The notes under the pieces were generated by a model. It was not told where the DNA came from. It did not search any database and was given only the letters and a program-made list of their open reading frames with translations. Positions 8,372 through 16,144 of a DNA stretch of 64,000 nt are shown in pieces. This stretch comes from Sphaerimonospora cavernae (GTDB taxonomy: Bacteria > Actinomycetota > Actinomycetes > Streptosporangiales > Streptosporangiaceae). Positions within the stretch are counted from its first letter, which is position 1. Each line of letters begins with the position of its first letter. Location of the stretch: contig NZ_JBHMQT010000055.1 in assembly GCF_042435035.1 (NCBI RefSeq), positions 62,001 through 126,000 on the forward strand, written 5' to 3'. The position numbers and the translations under genes are program-made.

Positions 8372-9255
8372 AGTTCACCCCAGTAGTCCACGAGGCCGTA
8401 GAAGCCGGTGTTGAAACCGATTTGGCGTTCCAGGTAGTCGGCCGTACGGGCACTGCCGGCCCGGACGGGTTCCAGGAGGGTCGCGCAGCGGTCGACGATC
8501 TCGCGCATCCGTGCGGTCACCTCGTCACGGCCGACGCCGAGCGTCAGCGCGTTCAGGTCACCCCACTCGATCTCCCGGCCATGGGTCGCCAGGTCGTTGA
8601 GCAGGCGCAGATAGCGCTGCACCTCCGCGCTGACCTCCCGCAACTCCTCAAGGTGATCGAGCGTCCAGGGATCACCGGTCGCGATCCAGTGGGAGACATT
8701 GACGAACGACGAACCGCAGCCGTCGGCGTTGTCCAGGTATTCGTCGAGCGTGAGCGACGTCCCTCCGCTCTTCCATCGCCATTCCGCGGCCATGGCGAGC
8801 AGCGTGCGCGCGAGCTGGTCGAGCCAGATCGGGTGCAGCGCGGGGAACGACGGCGCCACGGCCAGTTCGTCGCGGATCTCCGCGAGGAAACGGGCGATCG
8901 GGCGACCGGTGTCGCCGCCCCCGGCGGCGGCGAGGCAGTCACTCACCAGCGCGTCGATCTCGGCCGCCGATCCTGCGACGACATCGGCGAGGTAGTCCAC
9001 CGCGAAGATCCACAAGGAGGCCCGGTTGACCACACGCAGTTCCTCGGGAGCCGCCCATGGCGAACCGAACGCGCCGACGAGTGCGAGTCCGCTGAAGAAC
9101 CCCGGGTCGAACGGCTTGACCGGGAACAGCTCCCGGTACGTGTCGGCGCAGGCGATGAGATCGCGCTGGGACCTGGCGGCGAGCGCGCACGTACGCCCCA
9201 GTTCGGCGGCGGCCGAGAATTTCCCGGCGCCGAGGCCCATGTCCTGTGGATTCAT
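8368..9255 (-). CDS. Class I terpene synthase
   Basis: 295 residues from ATG 9255, which overlaps the P450 stop by 4 bases. The all-alpha class I fold is shown by the NSE/DTE triad NDLATHGRE at residues 220-228 (N, T and E all present) and by the end motif FNTGFYGLVDYW. The first metal motif is at 87-91 and reads Asp-Tyr-Leu-Ala-Asp instead of DDxxD, so the second Asp is replaced by Tyr. It should act on the product of the neighbouring class II cyclase, by removal of diphosphate and cyclisation or quenching. No prenyl diphosphate synthase is in the window, so precursor chain length is unknown. Confidence 0.85.
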   Translation of the reverse strand: MNPQDMGLGAGKFSAAAELGRTCALAARSQRDLIACADTYRELFPVKPFDPGFFSGLALVGAFGSPWAAPEELRVVNRASLWIFAVDYLADVVAGSAAEIDALVSDCLAAAGGGDTGRPIARFLAEIRDELAVAPSFPALHPIWLDQLARTLLAMAAEWRWKSGGTSLTLDEYLDNADGCGSSFVNVSHWIATGDPWTLDHLEELREVSAEVQRYLRLLNDLATHGREIEWGDLNALTLGVGRDEVTARMREIVDRCATLLEPVRAGSARTADYLERQIGFNTGFYGLVDYWGEL

Positions 9256-10619
9256 GCCCGGGAGCGCTCGACCATCGTCATCTGGAGCCTTCCGCCCGGT
9301 CTCAGGGTGGAGGCCAAACGCGCCCGCTTCGGACCGGAGCCATGCAGCACCGGTCGGTAGCGGCTCAGCATGCTGACAAGCAGGAACTGCGCCTGGATCA
9401 TGAAGAGGTGCTGTCCCAGACACTGGTGCGGGCCGCCGCTGAACGGGATGTAGGACCACCGGTGCCGCCGCTCCCGCCCCGGGGCGAAGCGCTCTGGGTC
9501 GAACTCGAGCGGCCGCTCCCAGAACTCCTCGAGCCGGTGGGTGATGTACGGGCTGAGCACGACCGTCGATCCCGCCTTGACCGTGACCCCGCCGATGACG
9601 TCCGTCTCCAGCACCCGCCGCGGCAGGATCCACCCCGAGGGGTACAAGCGCACCACCTCCGTAAGGAATCTGCGCATGTACTGCAGTTCGGGCAGGTGTG
9701 AGGGCCGGACCGGACCATCGCCCACAGTTCTGTCGATCTCTTCGTAGATCCGCTCAGCGACTTCCTGATGCTCGTCCAGCATCACCCAAGCCCAGGCCAG
9801 CGCGGTGGAGGTGGTCTCGGAGGAGGCGCCGTGCATGCCCACCATGTCGTCACGGATCCGCCGGTCGCCCTCCGGTCCGACATCGTCGCGCCGGGCACGC
9901 GCGATGGCGGAAACGACGTCCAGTCCGTCGCCCGGGTCTTCGCGGGCCGCCCGGACGCGGGGGTAGATGACGTCGTCGATCGTCCTGATCGACCGGCGGA
10001 ACGCGCGGTCGCCGGGCATCGGGACATAGCCGGGGACGAAAGGCAGGACCAGGCGGATCGCCGTCGCGGTGACGCCGACCTCGTAGGCCGGGATCAGCCG
10101 GGCGATGTCCTCATCGGAGATCTTGTCGCCGAAGAACAGCCGCACGATGGTCTTCTGCACGATCTCGGCGATGCCGCCGACGATGTCGAACGGCTCGCCG
10201 GGCCGTACGACCTCGTCGATCTGCTCGACCAGGATGTCGGCCATCCGCTCGGCCAGCGAGTCGACATACTTGACGGTGAACAGCGGCTGCAGGATCTTCC
10301 GGCTCTCCCGCCAGTTCTCCCCATCCGACAGAATGCCGCCACCGATCAACGGAGCCAGCGGATCCCAGAACATGCCCTCGCGCACGTAGTTGGGCTGGTT
10401 CGTCTTCAGAACGTGCTGCACGTGGTCGGGATGGGTCACCAAATAGGGGCGGAAGGGGCCCATGTTGAGCCGGACGATCTGTCCGCCCGCCTGCCGGCCC
10501 GCCTCCTCGAAGGCGCTGACCGGGTCTCGCGGGTGCTTCGCCAGCAACCGATAGAAGGGAAGCGCGGCCGCGCTACGGGCCGACCCGGCGGCGGCGTCAA
10601 CGACGGCATCAAGGGACAT
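9252..10619 (-). CDS. Cytochrome P450 of the terpenoid operon
   Basis: 455 residues from ATG 10619, 11 bases after GGGGGA; an in-frame ATG at 10649 lacks a ribosome site. P450 hallmarks: I-helix GMHGASSETTS (about 270-280), K-helix EVVRLYP with ExxR, and heme-ligand loop FSGGPHQCLGQ with the axial Cys near residue 403. The PERF block is EFDPERFAPGRE. Sequence style is that of the CYP families found beside bacterial terpene synthases. First gene of a three-gene operon whose junctions are both ATGA overlaps, so it probably oxidises the terpene made by the next two proteins. Redox partners are not adjacent. Confidence 0.93.
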   Translation of the reverse strand: MSLDAVVDAAAGSARSAAALPFYRLLAKHPRDPVSAFEEAGRQAGGQIVRLNMGPFRPYLVTHPDHVQHVLKTNQPNYVREGMFWDPLAPLIGGGILSDGENWRESRKILQPLFTVKYVDSLAERMADILVEQIDEVVRPGEPFDIVGGIAEIVQKTIVRLFFGDKISDEDIARLIPAYEVGVTATAIRLVLPFVPGYVPMPGDRAFRRSIRTIDDVIYPRVRAAREDPGDGLDVVSAIARARRDDVGPEGDRRIRDDMVGMHGASSETTSTALAWAWVMLDEHQEVAERIYEEIDRTVGDGPVRPSHLPELQYMRRFLTEVVRLYPSGWILPRRVLETDVIGGVTVKAGSTVVLSPYITHRLEEFWERPLEFDPERFAPGRERRHRWSYIPFSGGPHQCLGQHLFMIQAQFLLVSMLSRYRPVLHGSGPKRARLASTLRPGGRLQMTMVERSRA

Positions 10620-10680
10620 CTGGGCTCGCTCCCCCACGGTGACGATCATGCCATTCGCGAAGTATCACATGATCCACACC

Positions 10681-10718
10681 GATTGATCAATCTTGCGGTG
10701 AAGTGACACTTTTGTCAC
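10681..10718. promoter_or_regulatory. Two palindromes upstream of the terpenoid operon
   Basis: A perfect 12-base palindrome GATTGATCAATC at 10681-10692 and an inverted repeat GTGACA-CTTT-TGTCAC at 10703-10718. They lie 62-99 bases upstream of the P450 start on the minus strand. Both are shaped like operators. No cognate regulator is adjacent. Confidence 0.5.
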
Positions 10719-10809
10719 GGTCAAGGTGACCTGTGGAGAACCAGCGGTGTTTGAGTGGTTGGTGAGGGAGAAATGATGGTTGTCCGGGCGTCTCAACCCG
10801 GGCACACGA

Positions 10810-10842
10810 AAGAGGGCCGAGCCCTGGCGGCCCGACCCTCTT
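10810..10842 (-). terminator. Stem-loop after the small membrane ORF
   Basis: AAGAGGG at 10810-10816 pairs with CCCTCTT at 10836-10842, and the loop contains a second GGCC/GGCC pairing. It lies 11 bases beyond the stop of the minus-strand small ORF at 10854. No long U tract follows. Confidence 0.5.
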
Positions 10843-10853
10843 CGAAGACTGGA

Positions 10854-10991
10854 CTACGCGGTGTTGACGACCAGCAGCGCCAGCCCGACAAGGACGACGA
10901 CGGGGATCAGCCACACCACGACCTCGCCGAGGAACTCCTTGTACATGACGACCGCATCCTCCAGTTGACGTGCGTAAGTGGACCCGAGCAT
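10854..10991 (-). CDS. Small single-pass membrane protein (hypothetical)
   Basis: 45 residues from ATG 10991 (MLGSTYARQLEDAV...). An amphipathic N-terminal half is followed by one hydrophobic segment of about 20 residues (VVVWLIPVVVLVGLALLVV) and a 3-residue tail. The frame can be extended to 11045, but that adds Arg-rich sequence unlike a natural start. It ends just before a stem-loop, which supports a short transcript. The ribosome site is weak (GAGCGA). Function unknown; hence moderate confidence. Confidence 0.45.
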   Translation of the reverse strand: MLGSTYARQLEDAVVMYKEFLGEVVVWLIPVVVLVGLALLVVNTA

Positions 10992-11259
10992 ATTCGCTCG
11001 CGCGGCCTGGTGGAACAGCGGTACCGCGATCGGCCGTCGACACACCGTGGGCGGAGCCTGGCGGCGAATGAAACCTACATCCGTCTGTCCAGGTCAGGCG
11101 GATGAACGGACGGTCATTCCGGGCCGCGGGGCCGTGCGGATCCAGGTCGTGTCCCGCGTGCCCGGCGGCCTGACGGTCGCCTGAACGACGGACGATTCGT
11201 GCATGATTGTTCGGCCGGGGAGTGTGCCCCGGCGCCGATCGATCCCGTGGAGGTACGGC

Positions 11260-11463
11260 ATGAGCGAATACGCTGCCACTTTCGAACTCATCGACGCCGA
11301 CAAGGACGGGCGGATCTCCGCCGACGAGTTGGTCCGGCTCATGGCGGTGCTCGACGAGCCCCTCACGATCGACGGTGCACGCGGAGCGATCTCGAAGGTC
11401 GACGCCGACGGCGACGGCCTGATCGACCTCGACGAGTTCAGCACCTGGCTGCGCGGCCGCTGA
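11260..11463 (+). CDS. Small EF-hand calcium-binding protein
   Basis: 67 residues from ATG 11260 with GGAGG 7 bases upstream. Two complete EF-hand loops: DADKDGRISADE (about residues 11-22) and DADGDGLIDLDE (about 47-58), each with Asp at positions 1, 3 and 5, Gly at 6 and Glu at 12. Small two-hand proteins of this kind in actinomycetes act as calcium buffers or sensors; its partner is unknown. The gene stands alone, 78 bases before the IclR regulator on the same strand. Confidence 0.9.
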   Translation: MSEYAATFELIDADKDGRISADELVRLMAVLDEPLTIDGARGAISKVDADGDGLIDLDEFSTWLRGR

Positions 11464-11471
11464 GAGAACAA

Positions 11472-11506
11472 CCTACACAGGCCGTAGGCTACGTCGGACG
11501 TAGGTT
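11472..11506. promoter_or_regulatory. Tandem inverted repeats upstream of the IclR gene
   Basis: CCTAC-N7-GTAGG at 11472-11488 is followed by CTACG-N5-CGTAG at 11489-11503, and the outer arms AACCTAC (11470-11476) and GTAGGTT (11500-11506) also pair. The block ends 35 bases before the IclR start. It can be an autoregulatory operator or a terminator of the EF-hand gene; the tandem half-sites favour an operator. Confidence 0.5.
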
Positions 11507-11541
11507 TTCTCGCCTCCGCGGTTGGGCGGGATAATCGACAC

Positions 11542-12261
11542 ATGATGGCGGCCGAGTCGGCGCAGACGCTGGAACGGGGATTACGGCTGTTGCGGCTGCT
11601 CGCGGAGGGCCACGGGGGGCGCACGCCAACCGAGTTGGCCGGCGAGCTCGGCCTCAGCCGCCCGGTCGTCTACCGGCTGCTCACCACCCTGCAGGCCGAG
11701 GGTTTCGCCAGACGGGACACCGACGGGCGGGTCCATCTCGGGTTCGGCGTCCTCATGCTGGCCCAGGCCGTACAGCCCCTGCTGCGCGCGACGGCGCTCC
11801 CGGTGCTGCGCACGCTCGCCGAGCGGGCCGGGGCGACCGCGCACCTGACGATCGCCGAAGGCGACGAGGGGCTGGCCGTGGCCGTGGTCGAGCCGTCGTG
11901 GACCGACCTGCACCTCGCCTACCGGGAGGGCTCGCGGCATCCGCTCACCCGCGGCGCCGCCGGACTGGCGCTGCTCGCGCTGCGGTCCCGCCGCGGCCAT
12001 TCAAACGAGGAACGATCAGGCGAGGGCATCGGGAACGGCGGCGATCCGCCGCTCCGCACGAGCCGCGGCCAGCTTCAGGAGGGCGCCACGGGCATCGCCG
12101 CGCCCATCACGGGCCTCTCGTGGCTGGAGGCGTCGGTCGGCGTGGTCAGCTTCGCCGACCTCGACGTGGTGACGGTGGGCCCGCTCGTGCTCTCCGCGGC
12201 CGAGGATCTCGCCGCCGCGCTCGCCCGGCCGGAGCCCTCACCCGCTCAGCCTGCCGGGTGA
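11542..12261 (+). CDS. IclR-family transcriptional regulator
   Basis: 239 residues from ATG 11542 (the adjacent ATG at 11545 is equally possible). The N-terminal winged helix covers about residues 8-65: TLERGLRLLRLLAEGHGGRTPTELAGELGLSRPVVYRLLTTLQAEGFARRD. The ligand-binding domain follows (LAERAGATAHLTIAEGDEG, REGSRHPLTRGAAGLALLAL) but is shorter than usual and contains a polar insertion (residues about 152-177) in place of part of the effector pocket. Repeats just upstream suggest autoregulation. The nearest catabolic target is the homogentisate-dioxygenase-like gene 940 bases downstream on the same strand. Confidence 0.87.
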   Translation: MMAAESAQTLERGLRLLRLLAEGHGGRTPTELAGELGLSRPVVYRLLTTLQAEGFARRDTDGRVHLGFGVLMLAQAVQPLLRATALPVLRTLAERAGATAHLTIAEGDEGLAVAVVEPSWTDLHLAYREGSRHPLTRGAAGLALLALRSRRGHSNEERSGEGIGNGGDPPLRTSRGQLQEGATGIAAPITGLSWLEASVGVVSFADLDVVTVGPLVLSAAEDLAAALARPEPSPAQPAG

Positions 12262-12274
12262 CCGGCGCACGCCG

Positions 12275-12994
12275 TCATCCGCACCGCCCGAACATCTGCA
12301 CGTAGGTCACGGCCGGGGTGACGGACCCGGCGGCCGGATCCGCGCTGCCCAGTGCCGCTTCGGTGTACAACTCGGTGAAGGCGGGGTTGAGGATGTTGGC
12401 GCGGTGCGGCGCACTGTTCATCCACCACGTGACAGCGGCCCGCGGCGTGACATAACCGTGGCCCCACCCCACGTACGTGTTCTCGGCGACGGAGAACGAG
12501 GCGCAGCCGCGACCATAGCCCTCTGCCTGGGCGCGGCTGAGCGGGGTCGAGCCGGTCTGCGGATTGGTGTGCGGGTCGCACATGCCGGGGTTGCCCGTGA
12601 TGGGGTAGCAGTTCTTGCCCGGCTCCACCTTCCCCCACCAGCGTAGGCTGACGGCGGCCTCAACATGCTTGCTCGTGGCGGCGCTGAGTGCGGGGGCCCG
12701 GCGCAGCCCGATGTACTGCTTCAGCGGCGGCAGGTTGCGGCTGGTCCGCTCGGCGTTGACCAGACACCGAACCGCGTTCTGGATGTGGATCCACTGAGTG
12801 CCGAAGTCTCCCCGCCCACGTGCGGTGTCGGGGAAAGCCGATAGCGGCCGGTAGACCATGTCGATCTTCGCGCAGGCCCCGGCGCCCTGCAGCGTCGGGG
12901 CCACGGCGGCCGCCGGCTGTGCCAGTGAGACGGCGGTGGTCAGGCCCAGCAGGAGGGCACCGGTGACGATGGCGGGCTGTATGCGGCTGATCAT
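12275..12994 (-). CDS. Secreted CAP-domain (SCP/PR1-like) protein
   Basis: 239 residues from ATG 12994, with GGAG upstream. Signal peptide MISRIQPAIVTGALLLGLTTAVSLAQPAAA with a cleavage site near residue 30. The CAP domain starts with RCLVNAERTSRNLPPL (about 74-90) and contains the signatures VAENTYVGWG and NSAPHRANILNPAFTE, with His in the usual place. Four Cys residues (about 41, 75, 134 and 142 plus the terminal CG) suggest disulphides outside the cell. Function of bacterial CAP proteins is largely unknown. It is convergent with the IclR gene (13 bases between stops) and is on its own. Confidence 0.9.
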   Translation of the reverse strand: MISRIQPAIVTGALLLGLTTAVSLAQPAAAVAPTLQGAGACAKIDMVYRPLSAFPDTARGRGDFGTQWIHIQNAVRCLVNAERTSRNLPPLKQYIGLRRAPALSAATSKHVEAAVSLRWWGKVEPGKNCYPITGNPGMCDPHTNPQTGSTPLSRAQAEGYGRGCASFSVAENTYVGWGHGYVTPRAAVTWWMNSAPHRANILNPAFTELYTEAALGSADPAAGSVTPAVTYVQMFGRCG

Positions 12995-13165
12995 TGGGGG
13001 GCTCCTCAGGTCGGAATGTCCCTTAGGAGATAAATCGAGGGCCTTACAGCCGCCTTGCGATGCCCTTGTAGCCACCTTGCTCACCCCTGTTACCGGGTGG
13101 TCCGCGCACGTCGTTTGACATCCGTGGCTCAGTGACGGATCGTCGTACGTATAGGGGACACAAGC

Positions 13166-13180
13166 GTCCGATATTCGGAC
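13166..13180. promoter_or_regulatory. Inverted repeat GTCCGA-TAT-TCGGAC
   Basis: Perfect 6-base arms around TAT, centred 31 bases before the start of the homogentisate-dioxygenase-like gene and between it and the divergent CAP gene. This is a good operator position; it differs from the repeats upstream of the IclR gene. Confidence 0.5.
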
Positions 13181-13203
13181 ATCACCGGCTATGGAGGATC
13201 GCC

Positions 13204-14376
13204 ATGCCGTACTACCGCAGCGTCGGCGAGGTGCCGCGCAAACGCCACGTACAGTTCCGCAGGCCCGACGGCGGGCTCTACCAGGAGGAACTGATGGGCG
13301 AGGAGGGGTTCTCCTCGGACTCCTCGCTCCTCTACCACCGCCACGCGCCCACGGCGATCGTGAAGGCCGAGACCGTCGACGGGGGGGCTGTCGAACTCGC
13401 GCCCAACCTCCCGCTCTCGCCGCGACACTTCCGCACCGGTGATCTCTCGACGACCGGCGACCTGGTCTCCGGGCGGATGCTGCTCGCCGGCAACGCCGAC
13501 GTCCGGATCTCGTACGCCGCGACGGACACGCCGAGCGAGCTCTACCGCGACTCGATGGGCGACGAGTGCGTGTACATCGCGAGCGGACGGGCGCGCTTCG
13601 AGTCGACGTACGGCGCGATGGACGTGGGCGAGGGCGACTACGTCGTGGTCCCGACCGGGACGATCCACCGCTGGGTGCCACAGGGTCCGGTGACCGCGCT
13701 GGTCATCGAGGCGGCGGGACACATCAGGCCGCCCAAGCGGTACCTGTCGCAGTACGGGCAGTTCCTGGAGCACGCGCCCTACAGCGAGCGGGACCTGCGT
13801 TCACCGGCCGAGCCGCTGCTCGTTGACGGCGAGGAGGTCCCGGTCCTGGTCCGCACGAGGGGCGGGCTGACCCGGCTCACCTACGCGAACCACCCGTTCG
13901 ACGTGGTCGGCTGGGACGGCTATCTGTACCCGTACGCCTTCAACATTCACGACTTCGAACCGATCGTGAAGCGGACGCACGCGCCGCCGCCGGTCCACCA
14001 GACGTTCGAGGGCCCGGGCTTCGTCATCTGCTCGTTCTGCCCCCGGCCGCTGGACTTCCATCCCGAGGCCGTGCCGATCCCGTACAACCACCACAACGTG
14101 GACTCCGACGAGTTCATGTTCTACGTGGGCGGCGACTACACGGCACGCAAGGGGTCCGGCATCGACGTCGGCTCGATCTCACTGCACCCGGCGGGCTTCA
14201 CACACGGTCCGCAGCCGGGCGCGGTGGAGGCGGTCGTCGAGGCCGTACGGCAGGGCCTGACGACGACCACCGAGGTCGCGGTCATGCTCGACACGTTCCG
14301 GCCGCTCGACCTCGGCCCGGCGGCACTGTCCTGCGAGGATCCCGCCTACGCCTGGACGTGGACCACCCGGGGCTGA
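13204..14376 (+). CDS. Homogentisate 1,2-dioxygenase-family protein
   Basis: 390 residues from ATG 13204, with GGAGGA 7 bases upstream. Opening MPYYRSVGEVPRKRHVQFRRPDG and the two-cupin layout match bacterial homogentisate dioxygenases. Iron ligands are visible in PYNHHNVDSDEFMFYVGG (His and Glu, about residues 297-309) and in HPAGFTHGPQPG (His near 335). Family enzymes open homogentisate to maleylacetoacetate in tyrosine catabolism. The protein is shorter than the 430-450 residues of classical HmgA and no maleylacetoacetate isomerase or fumarylacetoacetase is nearby, so a related aromatic substrate is possible. Confidence 0.85.
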   Translation: MPYYRSVGEVPRKRHVQFRRPDGGLYQEELMGEEGFSSDSSLLYHRHAPTAIVKAETVDGGAVELAPNLPLSPRHFRTGDLSTTGDLVSGRMLLAGNADVRISYAATDTPSELYRDSMGDECVYIASGRARFESTYGAMDVGEGDYVVVPTGTIHRWVPQGPVTALVIEAAGHIRPPKRYLSQYGQFLEHAPYSERDLRSPAEPLLVDGEEVPVLVRTRGGLTRLTYANHPFDVVGWDGYLYPYAFNIHDFEPIVKRTHAPPPVHQTFEGPGFVICSFCPRPLDFHPEAVPIPYNHHNVDSDEFMFYVGGDYTARKGSGIDVGSISLHPAGFTHGPQPGAVEAVVEAVRQGLTTTTEVAVMLDTFRPLDLGPAALSCEDPAYAWTWTTRG

Positions 14377-14438
14377 CACCACCCGGGGCGAGACGGCCCG
14401 CCAGGCGGGCGATCGCTGCGCCCGGCACGGTATACGCG

Positions 14439-14472
14439 GTGAACGCCGTGGCGACCGGCGCCACGGCGTCAC
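14439..14472 (+). terminator. Strong stem-loop after the dioxygenase gene
   Basis: GTGA-A-CGCCGTGGCG pairs with CGCCACGGCG-TCAC over 14 base pairs with one bulged A and a 5-base loop, 62 bases after the stop at 14376. There is no U tract, as is common in high-GC actinomycetes. Confidence 0.6.
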
Positions 14473-14584
14473 GTCTCGGCCCGCCCATCGCTTCCGAACG
14501 ATTACCCCGGACGGAACTGGACAGGGATAACTTAAAAGGGAACCCTCACCTAGCGGACTTCGTTATTGCTTATGGAGGCGGGCA

Positions 14585-15016
14585 ATGGAGTCCTGGATCG
14601 TCTGGCTCATCCTGGCGGCGGTGCTGGGAGTCGCGGAGATCTTCACACTGACCGCCGCTCTCGGACTGCTGTCCGCGGCGGCGCTGGTCACGGCGGGCAC
14701 CGCCCTCATCGGGCTCCCCGTCGGTCTCCAGCTGACCGTGTTCGCCGCCGCCTCGACCGCCGGGCTCGCCGTCGCGCGGCCGCTCGCACAGCGACTCATC
14801 AGGCAGCCGCCGCTACGACGCTTCGGCGTGTCCGCCCTCATCGGCAAGCCCGCCTACGTGACCAGCCAGGTCACCGCGCACGGCGGCAGGGTGCGCATCG
14901 GCGGCGAGGAGTGGTCCGCCCGGGCCTACGACGACACCCTCGTCATCCCCGCCGGCGCGACCGTCGACGTGATCGAGATCGAGGGCGCGACGGCCCTCGT
15001 CTATCCGAGGGAGTGA
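14585..15016 (+). CDS. NfeD-family membrane protein
   Basis: 143 residues from ATG 14585, with GGAGG upstream. The first 65 residues hold two or three hydrophobic segments (WIVWLILAAVLGVAEIFTL, LGLLSAAALVTAGTALIGL, LQLTVFAAASTAGLAVA). The C-terminal 60 residues are an OB-fold NfeD domain: LIGKPAYVTSQVTAHGGRVRIGGEEWSARA, ending VIEIEGATALVYP. NfeD proteins pair with SPFH proteins in membrane microdomains. The SPFH gene follows after 3 bases, so the two form an operon. Short-form NfeD without a protease domain. Confidence 0.93.
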   Translation: MESWIVWLILAAVLGVAEIFTLTAALGLLSAAALVTAGTALIGLPVGLQLTVFAAASTAGLAVARPLAQRLIRQPPLRRFGVSALIGKPAYVTSQVTAHGGRVRIGGEEWSARAYDDTLVIPAGATVDVIEIEGATALVYPRE

Positions 15017-15019
15017 AGT

Positions 15020-16144
15020 ATGGGCGATTCTGTCCTGATCGGCGGCATCATCGTGGCCCTGGTCGTGGTGTTCACGGTGCTGCGCGCGATCCGCATCGTC
15101 CCACAGGCCAGAGCGGGCAACGTGGAGCGCCTGGGGCGCTACTATCGCACGCTGGGCCCGGGCCTGAACTTCGTGATCCCCTTCATCGACCGGGTCCATC
15201 ACCTGATCGACCTGCGTGAGCAGGTGGTCTCGTTCCAGCCGCAGCCGGTCATCACCGAGGACAACCTGGTCGTCGACATCGACACGGTGCTCTACTTCCA
15301 GGTCACCGACCCCAGGGCGGCCGAGTACGAGATCGCGAACTTCATCCAGGGCGTCGAGCAGCTCACGGTGACGACGCTGCGAAACGTCGTCGGCGGCATG
15401 GACCTGGAGCAGACGCTCACCTCGCGCGACACGATCAACAGCCAGCTCCGGGGCGTGCTGGACGAGGCGACCGGCAAGTGGGGCATCCGGGTCAACCGGG
15501 TCGAGATCAAGGCGATCGACCCGCCGAGGACCATCAAGGAGGCCATGGAGAAGCAGATGCGCGCCGAGCGGGACAAGCGCGCGGCCATCCTGACCGCCGA
15601 GGGTCAGCGGCAGTCGCAGATCCTCACCGCCGAGGGCGAGAAGCAGAGCGCGATCCTGCGCGCCGAAGGTGAGCGCACCGCCCAGATCCTCAAGGCCGAG
15701 GGCCAGTCGCAGGCGATCGACGAGGTCTTCCAGGCCGTGCACCGCAACGACCCCGACCCCAAGTTGCTCGCGTACCAGTACCTGCAGGTTCTCCCTCAGC
15801 TCGCGCAGGGCGAGGGCAACACGTTCTGGGTGATCCCGAGCGAGGTGACCTCTGCGCTGCAGACCGTCTCCAAGGCGTTCACCGAGTCGCTGCCCGCGTC
15901 GCCGGCCACGCGCGAGCGCGCGCGGAGCGAAGCGGGCAGCGCGGCCGTGGCGGCCGCCGAGGCGGCGGCGGCCGAGGCCAAGGCCGCGGCGGAGGACAGT
16001 GAACTGGGACCGCGCCAGATCGAGGCCCGCAGGCGGGAGGCTGATCTCTCCGGCATGTCCGGCCTGCCCGGCACGCAGCGGTCCGACGCGCTCGGCGAAG
16101 ATCAGGATCCGGCCAGCGCGACCCGCTCCACGAATCGGCCATAG
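15020..16144 (+). CDS. SPFH/band 7 membrane protein (stomatin/QmcA-like)
   Basis: 374 residues from ATG 15020. One N-terminal membrane segment (VLIGGIIVALVVVFTVL), then the SPFH domain: RIVPQARAGNVERLGRYYRTLGPGLNFVIPFIDRV through WGIRVNRVEIKAIDPP. A long charged helix with AEGQRQSQILTAEGEKQ-type repeats (about 185-235) follows. The Ala/Glu-rich tail (about 295-330) is low complexity. Partner of the NfeD protein encoded 3 bases upstream; the pair is expected to scaffold membrane microdomains. Its last 43 bases overlap the convergent dynamin-like GTPase gene. Confidence 0.95.
   Translation: MGDSVLIGGIIVALVVVFTVLRAIRIVPQARAGNVERLGRYYRTLGPGLNFVIPFIDRVHHLIDLREQVVSFQPQPVITEDNLVVDIDTVLYFQVTDPRAAEYEIANFIQGVEQLTVTTLRNVVGGMDLEQTLTSRDTINSQLRGVLDEATGKWGIRVNRVEIKAIDPPRTIKEAMEKQMRAERDKRAAILTAEGQRQSQILTAEGEKQSAILRAEGERTAQILKAEGQSQAIDEVFQAVHRNDPDPKLLAYQYLQVLPQLAQGEGNTFWVIPSEVTSALQTVSKAFTESLPASPATRERARSEAGSAAVAAAEAAAAEAKAAAEDSELGPRQIEARRREADLSGMSGLPGTQRSDALGEDQDPASATRSTNRP

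Noticed and set aside
11094..11624. Minus-strand frame across the EF-hand gene
   Set aside because: Ser/Arg-rich antisense of a gene with two perfect EF-hand loops.
12995..13681. Upstream extension of the CAP-domain gene
   Set aside because: It is Arg/Ser-rich, crosses the divergent dioxygenase gene, and the ATG at 12994 starts a perfect signal peptide after GGAG.
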